DNA from: Mycobacterium innocens
GTDB taxonomy: Bacteria; Actinomycetota; Actinomycetes; Mycobacteriales; Mycobacteriaceae
Assembly (NCBI RefSeq): GCF_900566055.1
Contig: NZ_UPHQ01000062.1
Span: 1 to 37,244 of the forward strand
Reading direction: 5' to 3'
Length of the DNA stretch: 37,244 bases
The stretch's first letter is position 1. Every line of letters begins with the position of its first letter. Under the pieces are notes generated by a model. It was not told the DNA's origin and searched no databases. It saw nothing but the letters and a program-made list of their open reading frames with translations. Made by a program: the position numbers and the translations under genes. Positions 19,159 through 26,902 of the stretch are shown piece after piece.

Positions 19159-19713
19159 CGCCGAACCTCTTTCCACAACATTCCTGGACCTCTACTTGCG
19201 ACGGGCATTCAGAGGGCTGATCACGCACGGGGACAACATGTTTGATCACCGTTCAGCTACCGGTGGACAGGCCTGGCGTTGTCTCGTGTACCGCGTCCAG
19301 GCGTTGCTGAGATGTGATCGCCGACAAGCCAAAAGATGTCGGTGGCAACCGTTGTTGTCAAATAGCGATTCGCTATCAATCAATGGGCAGAAGCGATTGA
19401 CAGCGGGTCGGTTCGATGCCGCTGGTTTTCGGCGCTAGCGCGACGTCAGTCCTTTTGTGGCGCGGGTTCTGTGACGATGGCAGCCGTCATCCGGCACGGG
19501 CATCGGGCTTCAAGCGCATGCCGCACCGTCCCGCATGCCTAAACTGCCGCCCGCAGGGTCACCCGATAGAGCGGACTCTTACATGAAGTTCTCGGCAGCG
19601 GCGCAATTCATCGAGGAACGCCCGTTTCCCAATCGGCCTCACCCGGGGTTTCCGGGGACCATCGCGCCGATCGGGACAGGCCGAAATGTAGCGGCACCCG
19701 CGCCGCAACAAGG
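19159..19713. other. gene-free region between PPE gene and rpmB
   Basis: About 555 bases without a convincing gene; the short ORFs here lack family features and ribosome-binding sites. It holds the putative PPE promoter and palindrome near 19333-19376. The part next to rpmB contains the 19710-19731 palindrome. The sequence is partly lower in G+C (19340-19400), as expected at the edge of an inserted segment. Confidence 0.6.
19333..19376 (-). promoter_or_regulatory. candidate PPE promoter with abutting palindrome
   Basis: On the minus strand a perfect TTGACA (19361-19356) is followed after 17 bases by CATCTT (19338-19333), keeping the key A and T of the -10. ATAGCGA-T-TCGCTAT (19362-19376), a perfect 7-bp-arm palindrome, abuts the -35 upstream. 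It looks like a repressor or activator operator, about 170-180 bases before the PPE start. Confidence 0.4.
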
Positions 19714-19731
19714 TCAGCCGCGGCTGACCTT
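19710..19731. terminator. perfect palindrome over the rpmB stop codon
   Basis: The 22-base self-complementary sequence AAGGTCAGCC-GC-GGCTGACCTT covers the last codons and the stop of rpmB. As RNA it would form a 9-bp stem with a short loop and may end the rpmB transcript, or it could be a protein site. Confidence 0.45.
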
Positions 19732-19908
19732 GCCCGCCTTGATGCAGGACGTGCAGACGTTGATGCGCTTCTTGTTTCCCCCGGGGCGGCTCACCGCCCG
19801 CACGGTCTGGACGTTGGGGTCCCACCGACGGCTGGTGCGGCGGTGGGAGTGTGACACCGACTTGCCGAAGCCGGGGCCTTTCCCGCAGATATCGCACACA
19901 GCGGCCAT
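19714..19908 (-). CDS. rpmB: 50S ribosomal protein L28
   Basis: A 64-residue ribosomal protein. [21 protein letters not shown] has the CxxC pair and [13 protein letters not shown] the second CxxC, so this is the zinc-binding (C+) form. [11 protein letters not shown] is the RNA-binding stretch. GAGGAG lies nine bases before the ATG. It is divergent from the DAK2-domain gene, an arrangement also seen around yloV in Firmicutes. Mycobacteria have a second, zinc-free L28 elsewhere that replaces C+ forms under zinc starvation; this one is the C+ copy. Confidence 0.96.
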   Translation of the reverse strand: MAAVCDICGKGPGFGKSVSHSHRRTSRRWDPNVQTVRAVSRPGGNKKRINVCTSCIKAGKVSRG

Positions 19909-20181
19909 TGTTCAAACTCCTCAAGTCGGTTGCTGGGGGTCCGGCGACCCGGGCGGAACGGCCCGGCTGGCCCAGGCGGTCCCAGGATAGCCGGGGTCGT
20001 CGGCGAGCGCCAAAACGCCATCAGCCGTGACCAGTACTGTCACCCCCGCTGGCTAGGCTCGGTGCAGCTTTGTCGTCCCGGCTCGACGGCGCCCCGAACA
20101 GCAGCCGACGCAAACTGTCCACAGTGTCGCCGGGCTACGCTGGCGCCCACCGGAAGCTGGCGCAGAGGAGGTGGGGTCACG

Positions 20182-21867
20182 GTGGACACGCCAGGTCGCC
20201 TGCTGGACGCGTCGGCCCTGCGGGATTGGGCGCACACCGTCGTCAGCGACCTGATCACCCACATCGACGAAATCAACCGGCTGAACGTGTTCCCGGTCGC
20301 CGATTCCGACACCGGCGCGAACATGCTGTTCACCATGCGCGCGGCGCTCGCCGAGGCGGATGCGGTGGCCGGGGCCGACGACGGCCGCAATGCGGGTAAC
20401 GTCGCCCGGGTCGCTGCCGCCCTGTCGTCCGGCGCGCTCAACGGGGCACGGGGGAACTCCGGGGTGATCGTGTCGCAGATCCTGCGCGGCATCGCCGATG
20501 TCACCGCGAGCGTGGCAGCGGACTCGGCCGGTGCATTGTCGGCCGTCGATGCGGCCCTGCTGGCCGCCGCTTTGTGGCGCGGTGTCGAGCTGGTCATCGC
20601 CTCGATGGGCGGCGAGGAAGTCGCGGGAACCATTGTTTCGGTGCTGCGGGCCGCAGCCGCCGCGGTCGAGCAGTGCGCCGACGCCGGTGAGACCCTGGCC
20701 CAGGCCGTGACCGCCGCCGGTGATGCCGCCGTCGTCGCGCTGGAGAAGACGCCCGAGCAGCTCCACGTGCTCGCCGACGCGGGTGTGGTGGACGCCGGCG
20801 GCCGGGGCCTGTTGGTCATGCTGGACGCGTTGCGTGCGACGCTCACCGGGCACACGCCCGCCCGCTCCGTCTACGAGCCGGCGCCGCGACAGCTGCTCGC
20901 CGAGGCGCCCGCCGGACGGCCGGCGCCGCAGTTCGAGGTGATGTACCTGCTGACCGGCTGTGATGCGGCGGCGGCGGACACGCTGCGCGACCGGCTCGCG
21001 GAGCTGGGGGATTCGGTGGCGATCGCGGCCGCCCCGTCGCAGAGCTATTCGGTGCACGTGCACACCGACGACGCGGGCGCCGCCGTTGAAGCGGGAATCG
21101 CAGCGGGACAATTGAGCAGGATCGTGATCTCGGCGCTCAGCTCCGGTGCCAACGGGCTGCCGGCGGGCAGCTGGACACGGGAACGGGCCGTCCTGGCCGT
21201 CGTCGACGGCGACGGCGCCGCCGAGCTGTTTGCCGGAGAAGGGGCCTGCGTGCTGCGACCCGGCCCGGATGGCTCGGCACCTGCCGCCGATATCAGCGCC
21301 CATCAGTTGGTGCGGGCGGTGGTGGACACCGGTGCCGCCCAGGTGATGGTGCTGCCCAACGGGTATGTCGCCGTCGAGGAGCTGGTGGCGGGCTGTACCG
21401 CAGCCCTGGGCTGGGGTGTCGACGTGGTGCCGGTCCCGACCGGGTCGATGGTTCAGGGGCTGGCTGCCCTGGCCGTGCACGACCCTGCCAGCCAGGCCGT
21501 CGACGACGGCTACACCATGGCCCGCGCCGCCGGTGCTGCCCGGCACGGCTCGGTGCGCACGGCCACTGAGCGGGCGTTGACCTGGGCCGGCACCTGTGAG
21601 CCGGGCGACGGGCTGGGCATCGCCGGCGACGAGGTGCTGATCGTCGCCGGCGATATCGCCGCGGCGGCGACCGGTCTGCTCGACCTGCTGTTGGCCTCCG
21701 GGGGCGATCTGGTGACGGTGTTGTTGGGCGCCGAGATCGACGACGAGGATGCTGTGTCCCTGCGTGACCTGCTGGAAAAGCACACGCACGACCGTCATCC
21801 GGGCACCGAGCTGGTGACCTATCGCACCGGTCATCGGGGTGACGTGCTGCTGATCGGGGTCGAGTAG
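20182..21867 (+). CDS. DAK2-domain protein, FakA/YloV-like
   Basis: A 561-residue protein with an N-terminal DhaL (Dak2) kinase domain and a C-terminal extension like YloV/FakA. NVFPVADSDTGANMLFTM (about residues 33-50) holds the aspartates that bind ATP-magnesium, and GARGNSGVIVSQILRG (about 89-104) is the second signature. The C-terminal half has QLSRIVISALSSGANGLPAG and MVLPNGYVAVEEL. In Firmicutes FakA phosphorylates fatty acids held by a FakB partner; no fakB is nearby, so the substrate is inferred only. GTG 20182 with AGGAGG ten bases upstream is chosen. recG follows after two bases, the same order as yloV–recG in Bacillus. In H37Rv I recall this gene as two pieces (Rv2974c/Rv2975c); here it is intact. 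Confidence 0.85.
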   Translation: MDTPGRLLDASALRDWAHTVVSDLITHIDEINRLNVFPVADSDTGANMLFTMRAALAEADAVAGADDGRNAGNVARVAAALSSGALNGARGNSGVIVSQILRGIADVTASVAADSAGALSAVDAALLAAALWRGVELVIASMGGEEVAGTIVSVLRAAAAAVEQCADAGETLAQAVTAAGDAAVVALEKTPEQLHVLADAGVVDAGGRGLLVMLDALRATLTGHTPARSVYEPAPRQLLAEAPAGRPAPQFEVMYLLTGCDAAAADTLRDRLAELGDSVAIAAAPSQSYSVHVHTDDAGAAVEAGIAAGQLSRIVISALSSGANGLPAGSWTRERAVLAVVDGDGAAELFAGEGACVLRPGPDGSAPAADISAHQLVRAVVDTGAAQVMVLPNGYVAVEELVAGCTAALGWGVDVVPVPTGSMVQGLAALAVHDPASQAVDDGYTMARAAGAARHGSVRTATERALTWAGTCEPGDGLGIAGDEVLIVAGDIAAAATGLLDLLLASGGDLVTVLLGAEIDDEDAVSLRDLLEKHTHDRHPGTELVTYRTGHRGDVLLIGVE

Positions 21868-21869
21868 CC

Positions 21870-24089
21870 GTGGTGTCACTGAACGACCGGCTGGTCTTCG
21901 TTCTGGGCGCCCCGTCGGCAAAGCCACTCGACGAGGAGTTCGGCATCAAAACGGTCGACGACCTGCTGCGCCACTACCCGCGCAGCTACGTCGAAGGCGG
22001 GGCGAGGCGCGGCGCCGGTGACGAGCGGCCCGAAGCGGGTGAGCACATCACGATCGTCGACGTCATCACCGAAACGAAGACGTTCCCCATGAAGAAAACG
22101 CCGAAGCGCCAATGCCTGCGCATCACCCTCGGCACCGGCCGCACCAAGGTGACCGCCACGTTCTTCAACGCGGACTACATCAAGAAGGACCTCACCAAGA
22201 ACACAAAGGTGATGCTGTCCGGGGAAGTCGGGTTCTTCAAGGGCGTCATGCAGCTCACGCACCCGGCGTTTCTGATCCTGGACTCGCCGGACGGAAAAAA
22301 CCACGGCACCAGGTCACTGAAAAGCATCGCCGATGCCTCCAAGGCCATCAGCGGCGAAGTGGCCATGGAAGAGTTCGAGCGTCGCTTCTTCCCGATCTAT
22401 CCGGCCAGCACCAAAGTGCAGAGCTGGGACATTTTCAGGTGTGTCCGCCAGGTGCTCGAAGTCCTTGACCCGGTGGATGATCCGCTGCCCGCCGAACTGC
22501 GCGCCGCGCTTGGCCTGGTCTCCGAGGACGAGGCACTGCGGGCCATTCACCTCGCCGAGAACGAGTCCGAACGCCAACGCGCCCGGGCGCGCCTGACCTT
22601 CGACGAAGCCGTCGGCCTGCAGTGGGCGCTGGTCGCCCGCCGGCACGGTGAGCTGTCGGAATCCGGGCCCCCGGCGCTGCCGCGCTCTGATGGGTTGGCG
22701 GCCGAGTTGCTGGGCCGGCTGCCCTTCGAGCTGACGGCAGGCCAGCGCGAGGTGCTCGCCGTACTCTCCGAGGAGATCGCGGCCACCCGCCCGATGAACC
22801 GCTTACTGCAGGGTGAGGTCGGTTCGGGCAAGACGATCGTGGCGGTGCTGGCGATGCTGCAGATGGTCGACGCCGGTTATCAGTGTGCACTGCTGGCGCC
22901 CACGGAAGTTCTTGCCGCACAACACTTGCGGTCGATCCGCGATGTCCTGGGCCCGCTGGCCATGGCCGGCCAGCTGGGCGGGGCGGATAACGCCACCCGG
23001 GTGACGCTGCTGACCGGCTCGATGACCGCGGGGCAAAAGAAGCAAGTCCGGGCAGAGGTGGCCGGCGGCCAGGCCGGCATCATCGTCGGCACCCATGCGC
23101 TGCTGCAGGATGCCGTGGAGTTCCACAACCTGGGCATGGTGGTGGTCGACGAACAACACCGGTTCGGTGTCGAGCAGCGAGATCAATTGCGCGGCAAGGC
23201 GTGTGCCGGAATCACCCCGCATCTGCTGGTGATGACCGCCACGCCGATACCGCGCACGGTCGCGCTCACCGTCTACGGCGACCTGGAAACCTCTACGCTG
23301 CGCGAACTTCCGCTGGGGCGCCAGCCCATCACCACCAACGTCATCTTCGTCAAGGACAAGCCCGCCTGGCTGGGCCGGGCCTGGCAACGCATCATCGAGG
23401 AGGTTGCGGCCGGCCACCAGGCTTATGTGGTGGCGCCCCGCATCGACGAGAGCGATGAGCCGGAGAAAGAGCCCGCCGGCTCGCGGCCTTCGGAGACCGC
23501 CGAGGGTCTGTACGCGCGATTGCGTTCCGGCGAGCTGGCCAACCTGCGATTGGGGCTCATGCACGGGCGGTTGCCGACCGACGAGAAGGACACTGCGATG
23601 GCGGCCTTTCGCGCCGGCCGGATCGATGTGCTGGTGTGCACCACCGTCATCGAGGTAGGGGTGGACGTTCCCAATGCCACCGTGATGCTGGTGATGGACG
23701 CCGACCGGTTCGGTATCAGCCAGTTGCACCAGCTGCGTGGCCGCATCGGGCGTGGCGCACATCCGAGCCTGTGTCTGCTGGCCAGCTGGATGCCGCCGGC
23801 CTCACCGGCCGGTGAGCGGCTGCGCGCGGTCGCCGAGACCATGGACGGGTTCGCCCTGGCCGACCTCGACCTCAAGGAGCGCAAGGAAGGAGACGTGCTG
23901 GGCCGCAACCAGTCCGGCAAGGCGATCACCCTGCGGCTGCTGTCGCTGGCCGAGCACCGGGAGTATCTCGAGGCGGCCCGCGACTTCTGCGTCCGCGCCT
24001 ACGAGGACGCCGGCGAGCACCCCGGATTGCAGCTGCTGGCAGCGCGATTCACCGACACCGATCGCATCGAATACCTGGACAAATCATGA
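21870..24089 (+). CDS. recG: ATP-dependent DNA helicase RecG
   Basis: A 739-residue branch-migration helicase that regresses stalled forks and processes recombination intermediates. The N-terminal wedge/OB region includes VDDLLRHYPRSYVEGG and the KVTATFFNADYI strand. Walker A is QGEVGSGKT (about residue 313), Walker B VVVDEQHRFG (about 424), and MTATPIPRT motif III. VCTTVIEVGVDVPNATVM and LRGRIGRGAH (about 622) are motifs V and VI. The segment MKKTPKRQCLRITLGTG matches mycobacterial RecG. The start is GTG 21870, just after the DAK2 gene; the adjacent GTG codon is equally possible. The stop overlaps the next start (ATGA). Confidence 0.97.
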   Translation: MVSLNDRLVFVLGAPSAKPLDEEFGIKTVDDLLRHYPRSYVEGGARRGAGDERPEAGEHITIVDVITETKTFPMKKTPKRQCLRITLGTGRTKVTATFFNADYIKKDLTKNTKVMLSGEVGFFKGVMQLTHPAFLILDSPDGKNHGTRSLKSIADASKAISGEVAMEEFERRFFPIYPASTKVQSWDIFRCVRQVLEVLDPVDDPLPAELRAALGLVSEDEALRAIHLAENESERQRARARLTFDEAVGLQWALVARRHGELSESGPPALPRSDGLAAELLGRLPFELTAGQREVLAVLSEEIAATRPMNRLLQGEVGSGKTIVAVLAMLQMVDAGYQCALLAPTEVLAAQHLRSIRDVLGPLAMAGQLGGADNATRVTLLTGSMTAGQKKQVRAEVAGGQAGIIVGTHALLQDAVEFHNLGMVVVDEQHRFGVEQRDQLRGKACAGITPHLLVMTATPIPRTVALTVYGDLETSTLRELPLGRQPITTNVIFVKDKPAWLGRAWQRIIEEVAAGHQAYVVAPRIDESDEPEKEPAGSRPSETAEGLYARLRSGELANLRLGLMHGRLPTDEKDTAMAAFRAGRIDVLVCTTVIEVGVDVPNATVMLVMDADRFGISQLHQLRGRIGRGAHPSLCLLASWMPPASPAGERLRAVAETMDGFALADLDLKERKEGDVLGRNQSGKAITLRLLSLAEHREYLEAARDFCVRAYEDAGEHPGLQLLAARFTDTDRIEYLDKS

Positions 24090-24799
24090 ACCGCAAGACG
24101 CTGCTGGGGCTGGCGGCGGCTGCGCTGCTGGCCCTGGTGGTCGCCTACCAGACGCTGGGCTCATCGGCGGCCAGGCACGCTGAGCAGTTCGCCGCGCGTG
24201 CTGACGTGCCGACGGTCCAACCCGGTACCGATGTGCTCGCCGGGGTCGCCGTGCTGCCGCAGCGCACCCACCGTTACGACTATCGCAGGGCCGCGTTCGG
24301 CGACGCCTGGGACGACGACAACGACGCGCCGGGCGGGCACAACGGCTGCGACACCCGCGACGACATCCTCAACCGCGACCTCGTCGACAAGACGTATGTG
24401 CCGACCAAGCGGTGCCCGAATGCCGTGGCCACCGGCACCCTGCACGACCCGTACACCAACACCACCATCGCCTTCCAGCGCGGCGCCAAGGTCGGCGAAT
24501 CGGTGCAGATCGACCACATCGTTCCGCTGTCCTATGCGTGGGACATGGGCGCTTACGACTGGCCGGCTCCGGAGCGGCTGCGGTTCGCCAACGATCCGGC
24601 CAACTTGCTGGCGGTGCAGGGACAGGCCAATCAGGACAAAGGGGATTCACCCCCGGCCCAGTGGATGCCGCCCAACGCCGCATTCGCCTGTCAGTACGGT
24701 ATGCAGTTCATCGCGGTGCTGCGCGGCTACTCGTTGCCGGTAGACCAGGCGTCGGCCGGCGTCCTGCGCAACGCCGCGGCCACCTGCCCGACGGGTTAG
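24086..24799 (+). CDS. exported HNH-endonuclease-like protein (Rv2972c-like)
   Basis: A 237-residue protein. The N-terminus has a signal peptide or membrane anchor (LLGLAAAALLALVVAYQTLG, residues 6-25). The core resembles DUF1524/HNH-type nucleases: RAAFGDAWDDDND, GCDTRDDILNRDL, then QIDHIVPLSYAWDMGA (about residue 140; the DH of the HNH/beta-beta-alpha-metal site), NDPANLLAVQGQANQDKGDSPPAQW with the asparagine and lysine usual for this motif. Four cysteines (GCDT, KRCPN, FACQY, ATCPT) suggest disulphides outside the cytoplasm. It may be an extracellular or envelope nuclease; this is inferred from motif plus export signal. The start ATG overlaps the recG stop, so it is co-translated with recG. 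Confidence 0.82.
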   Translation: MNRKTLLGLAAAALLALVVAYQTLGSSAARHAEQFAARADVPTVQPGTDVLAGVAVLPQRTHRYDYRRAAFGDAWDDDNDAPGGHNGCDTRDDILNRDLVDKTYVPTKRCPNAVATGTLHDPYTNTTIAFQRGAKVGESVQIDHIVPLSYAWDMGAYDWPAPERLRFANDPANLLAVQGQANQDKGDSPPAQWMPPNAAFACQYGMQFIAVLRGYSLPVDQASAGVLRNAAATCPTG

Positions 24800-24895
24800 C
24801 CGTGCCCGGCCGGATAACCCCGGCGATTGTGCATCCGGCGACGCGACACGCCGACAAGCCGTCGTCAAATTCACGGTCGGTAAGCGAGCCGGAGC

Positions 24896-25741
24896 TTACG
24901 TGCCGTTGTAGGTCAGCGGGTCTTCGCGAATGCGGGTGCCGTCGTTGAGCCCGTTGAGCGTATCCATGTGCTCGGCGGCCAATTCGAAATCGAACACGTC
25001 GAGGTTGCCGGCGATGTGCTCGGGCCGCGACGAGCGGAAGACGACCGCATTACCCAGTTGCAGATTCCAGCGCAGCAGCACCTGTGCGGGCGTCTTGCCG
25101 TATTCACCACCGATCGTTGTCACGGTCGGGTTGTCCATCAGCCGGCCGAGAGCCAGCGGAGTGTAGGACTGGGTGACGACGTTGTGGCGCGCATTCGATT
25201 TGCGCAGCTCGGCCTGGTTCAGCAGCGGGTGCAGCTCGATCTGGTTGACCGCGGGTGTGACGAACGTGAGGTCGATGACGTTCGACACATGTTCCTCGGT
25301 GAAGTTGGACACCCCGATCGAGCGGGCATGGCCTTCGCCGCGCGATTGGATCATGCCGCCGAAGGCATCCACGTACTTACCCACCGCAGGGGCCGGCCAG
25401 TGAATCAGGTACAGGTCGACGTAGTCCAGGCCGAGTCGCTCCAAGCTGGCTTTGCAAGCCTCCTGCGCCATGGTGAAACCATGATCGGCGGTGGCCAGCT
25501 TGGTGGTGACGAACAACTCCGCGCGTGGAATACCGGAAGCGGCGATCGCGCGGCCAACGGCTGCCTCGTTGCCGTACGCCGCGGCGGTGTCAATGAGCCG
25601 GCAGCCGACCTCTAACGCCGTCGACACCGCCCGTTCGGTTTCGTCCTCGGACAACTCCGCGACGCCGAGGCCGATAACCGGCATCGTATTCTCGTCGTTT
25701 AGGGCTATTGAGGGAATCATGGCGCCCGACTCGCCGGTCAA
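24896..25741 (-). CDS. aldo/keto reductase (Rv2971-like)
   Basis: A 281-residue NADPH-dependent aldo-keto reductase, AKR5-like. The catalytic tetrad is D51 and Y56 ([11 protein letters not shown]), K81 (FVTTKLA) and H114 (LYLIHWPAP). ARSIGVSNF and [12 protein letters not shown] are family signatures, and the coenzyme loop is [18 protein letters not shown]. The M. tuberculosis orthologue reduces dicarbonyls such as methylglyoxal, so detoxification is the likely role. The start is TTG 25741, preceded by AGGTGAG; ATG 25720 is an alternative. Just upstream on the same strand lies a decayed second AKR gene, so this is the surviving member of a tandem pair. Confidence 0.93.
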   Translation of the reverse strand: MTGESGAMIPSIALNDENTMPVIGLGVAELSEDETERAVSTALEVGCRLIDTAAAYGNEAAVGRAIAASGIPRAELFVTTKLATADHGFTMAQEACKASLERLGLDYVDLYLIHWPAPAVGKYVDAFGGMIQSRGEGHARSIGVSNFTEEHVSNVIDLTFVTPAVNQIELHPLLNQAELRKSNARHNVVTQSYTPLALGRLMDNPTVTTIGGEYGKTPAQVLLRWNLQLGNAVVFRSSRPEHIAGNLDVFDFELAAEHMDTLNGLNDGTRIREDPLTYNGT

Positions 25742-25754
25742 CGCATCTCACCTG

Positions 25755-26340
25755 CCTGTGAAATAGAAGGTTCTCGGATCAGGGCCAAGCCGGGTTCCGC
25801 CAGCTGGCGACGAGATCGAGGCCATGGCGCCGCTGAGTCGAGGCGCTGATCTCGAAGTCGAACACGTCGAAGTTGCTCGCTATCCGTTTTTGGTAACCGA
25901 CTTGGGGATCACGATATTACCGAGTTGAATACGCCACCTAATCAACGCCCGCGCCGGTGCCCGCGCGCGTTGTTGCGCGACTGCTGTGTCACCAATCGGA
26001 TGGTCCGACAAATGAACGCTGCCGCAGCGGCTTCCGCGCCTTGAACGCGTTGAGCTGTGGCTGCGGCCGGGAATCGCCGGCTGGCGTCAAAGGCTTTCAG
26101 CGTGCTGCTTTGGCCTGGTCGGGATTCGATAATTTGGTCACCACGTACAGTTGGTCGCGGGGCACGCCGGAATCGGCGACCGCTCGCCCGGTCTCCCGTT
26201 CGTTGCGGTAGGCCGCCGCGGTGTCGATGTGCCGGTACCCGGCGCGCAGCCACCGCCAGCTCGGTGTCCGCCGGCTCAATCCGGAAGACTCCGAGTCCGA
26301 CAGCTTTCGAATGTCGTTGAGTGTGAGCTCGCGTTTTCCT
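25755..26340 (-). pseudogene. second aldo/keto reductase, frameshifted and internally deleted
   Basis: Pieces of an AKR protein lie in order in different minus-strand frames. These are LTLND at about 26320, [16 protein letters not shown] at about 26285, [14 protein letters not shown] with [18 protein letters not shown] at about 26240-26110, AFDASRR at about 26095, then RWRIQLGNIVIPKSVT at about 25940-25890 and RIASNFDVFDFEIS at about 25880. At least three frame changes are needed, and roughly half of the barrel between AFDASRR and RWRIQLG is gone. Residues equivalent to the catalytic D, Y and K remain but the histidine segment is missing. It is a paralogue of the intact gene downstream, not a piece of it. 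The IS605-type element sits at its 5' end. Confidence 0.82.
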
Positions 26341-26372
26341 AAGGGCTTGACCGGAACTTTTTTGGGCGCAAG

Positions 26373-26392
26373 CCCCGGACCTTGGTCCGGGG
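26373..26392. repeat. left-end hairpin of the IS605-type element
   Basis: CCCCGGACC and GGTCCGGGG flank a TT centre, giving a perfect 9-bp (functionally 8-bp) stem about 20 bases from the proposed left end. It is the likely TnpA recognition hairpin. Confidence 0.7.
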
Positions 26393-26428
26393 TAAGCCCA
26401 TCGCGATTGTCGTCGGCCGCAGCGTCGC

Positions 26429-26902
26429 TCAAAGTGGTCGGGCTTGGCCGTCGATGTACTGCTTGATGATCGACAGCGGTGCGCCTCCACACGAGACCGC
26501 GAAGTAGGACGGCGACCAGAGGTGTCCGCGCATGCGGGCGCGGACACGAACGCCGGTGTATTCGCGTCGCACGGGCTAAGCCGCGCGACCTTTGAGCCGT
26601 TGCACCGGCGTCGAGATCGCCACGGTGGGCGGGTAGGCGACGAGCAGGTGCACGTGGTCGGCTTCGACATTGAACTCGACCAACTCGACATCCAGTCCGG
26701 TACATACCATGCGCAGGGTGTGCTCGCAAAACGTCAACATGCCCCGGGTGAAGATCCGTCGCCGATACTTGGTCACGAAAACCAGGTGAAGGTGCAGCAG
26801 CGACACGCTGTGGCTGGCGCGGTGATAGCTCTGGGTTGTCAGGGGGTCGGCCTTACGGTTGCGGTGTGCAGATGCGCTACCGATACCGCATCGAACCGAC
26901 AT
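26429..26902 (-). pseudogene. tnpA, Y1 transposase interrupted by an amber codon
   Basis: This encodes the IS200-type HUH single-strand transposase. [20 protein letters not shown] and the HUH motif DHVHLLV are in the first part. A TAG at 26578-26576 ends the frame after QRLKGRAA. The same frame then continues with [27 protein letters not shown] and IIKQYIDGQ to a TGA at 26429, and this last segment contains the catalytic tyrosine. No frame change is needed, so one nonsense mutation separates the HUH histidines from the nucleophile. The start codon is unclear; the frame is open to 26902 and overlaps the tnpB start. Confidence 0.85.

Noticed and set aside
19136..19438. 100-codon plus-strand frame upstream of the PPE gene
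   Set aside because: Overlaps the PPE start in antisense, no ribosome-binding site and no recognisable features.
20053..21927. 624-codon minus-strand frame opposite the DAK2-domain gene
   Set aside because: High-GC mirror frame of a real gene; histidine/arginine/glycine-rich and no start signal.
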